NCBI GenBank assembly: GCA_900754755.1
Contig: CAAEEC010000141.1
Span: 1 to 14,544 of the forward strand
Direction of reading: 5' to 3'
Length of the DNA: 14,544 nt
Origin: Clostridia bacterium
GTDB taxonomy: Bacteria > Bacillota > Clostridia > Christensenellales > Aristaeellaceae
The notes beneath the pieces were generated by a model. It did no database searches. It was given only the letters and a program-made list of their open reading frames with translations, and had not been told where the DNA came from. A program made the position numbers and the translations under genes. Below are positions 14,132 through 14,544 of this stretch, piece after piece. Every line of letters begins with the position of its first letter. Within the stretch, counting starts at the first letter, position 1.

Positions 14132-14544
14132 AATTTCAGTTTTTCCCAAGTTCTTACGTGCCATAAGCAACGTAGTATTTCCCTGCTTCCACACCTTTTC
14201 CACCTGCGCAAAGCCTGCCTCGCGCAAAAGCTGCATTTCATGTTCTTCCGTGAGCGGCGTATCATAATGATAAAACGCGTCTTCCGGCAAATGCGCTTCC
14301 CGCTTTAGGCGCGCGAATTCCTGAAAATAGCGCGCTTCGCTTTCCTCGCTCTCGGCCGCATAATCGCATTGCACATACACGCCGCCGGGCTTCAGCGCCT
14401 TTGCCAGGCGCGCGAACAAGGCCCGCTTTTTCTCCGGCGCAAAATGGTGCAGCGACTGAAAGGACACCGCCGCGTCAAAGGATTCCGCGCCAAAATCTAC
14501 ACAAAAATAATCGCCCTCTATGAGCGCAAGGTGCTTATCCGGAA
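14123..14544 (-). CDS. Class I SAM-dependent methyltransferase (5' truncated)
   Basis: The frame is open from the window's right edge to a stop at 14123-14125; the start lies outside, and a GTG at 14467 is internal. The roughly 140 visible residues cover the second half of a Rossmann methyltransferase: LIEGDYFCVDF, then FDAAVSFQSLHHF (motif II region, typical of Methyltransf_11/25/UbiE-like proteins), then LAKALKPGGVYVQCDY (motif III), and a C-terminal LREAGFAQVEKVWKQGNTTLLMARK strand pair. The SAM-binding glycine loop would be in the missing part. The substrate cannot be told; small-molecule methylation is the most common role of this subgroup. It precedes citrate synthase on the same strand, but citrate synthase has its own promoter. 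Confidence 0.85.
   Translation of the reverse strand, partial: PDKHLALIEGDYFCVDFGAESFDAAVSFQSLHHFAPEKKRALFARLAKALKPGGVYVQCDYAAESEESEARYFQEFARLKREAHLPEDAFYHYDTPLTEEHEMQLLREAGFAQVEKVWKQGNTTLLMARKNLGKTEILP

Noticed and set aside
1..14544. CRISPR array, tRNA, rRNA, insertion sequence or prophage module
   Set aside because: No regularly spaced repeats, cloverleaf-like segments in the gaps, transposase or phage structural genes were seen; the GH25 gene stands alone without holin or tail genes.

Overview
The window (about 57-58 % G+C by eye, not counted) looks like chromosome from a Gram-positive, anaerobic Clostridia-type bacterium, perhaps of a Christensenellales-like lineage. The evidence is strong purine-rich Shine-Dalgarno sequences, TTGxxA-17-TATAAT promoters, a Xpt-type xanthine phosphoribosyltransferase, a clostridial-length citrate synthase, a GH25/LysM lysozyme and a SleB/CwlJ-type cell wall hydrolase. 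The lineage is inference. No tRNA, rRNA, CRISPR array, insertion sequence or phage module was seen, and I found no clear novel multi-gene system.

Layout. Positions 1-954 (+) hold the 3' end of a large protein whose C-terminal part resembles the beta-rich tail of a carbohydrate-active enzyme; it ends at a strong, probably bidirectional terminator. From 4809 down to 1131 (-) runs a likely four-gene operon: patatin-like phospholipase, hisS, xpt and a NagD-like HAD phosphatase, the last two overlapping by 4 bases (ATGA). From 4981 to 6768 (+) are a MATE transporter and a small zinc-ribbon protein, convergent with an AAA ATPase (7533-6772, -) only 3 bases away. The ATPase is divergent from a GH2 beta-mannosidase-like enzyme (7600-10107, +), which is convergent with an SGNH/DUF4886-like hydrolase (10727-10122, -).

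Two wall-lytic genes follow on the + strand: a GH25 lysozyme with two LysM repeats (10892-11878) and a small secreted SleB-family protein (12101-12514), the latter closed by a 17-bp perfect terminator. Citrate synthase (14015-12645, -) and a truncated SAM methyltransferase (14544-14123, -) end the window.

Most genes are housekeeping or common accessory functions, arranged as many short divergent or convergent units with their own promoters. The points most worth a second look are atypical catalytic positions in both wall hydrolases: a Gly where GH25 normally has the acid Glu, and a Leu where SleB normally has its Glu. A recurrent TTGCCA-17-TATAAT-like promoter form and a duplicated Shine-Dalgarno in the citrate synthase leader are also notable.
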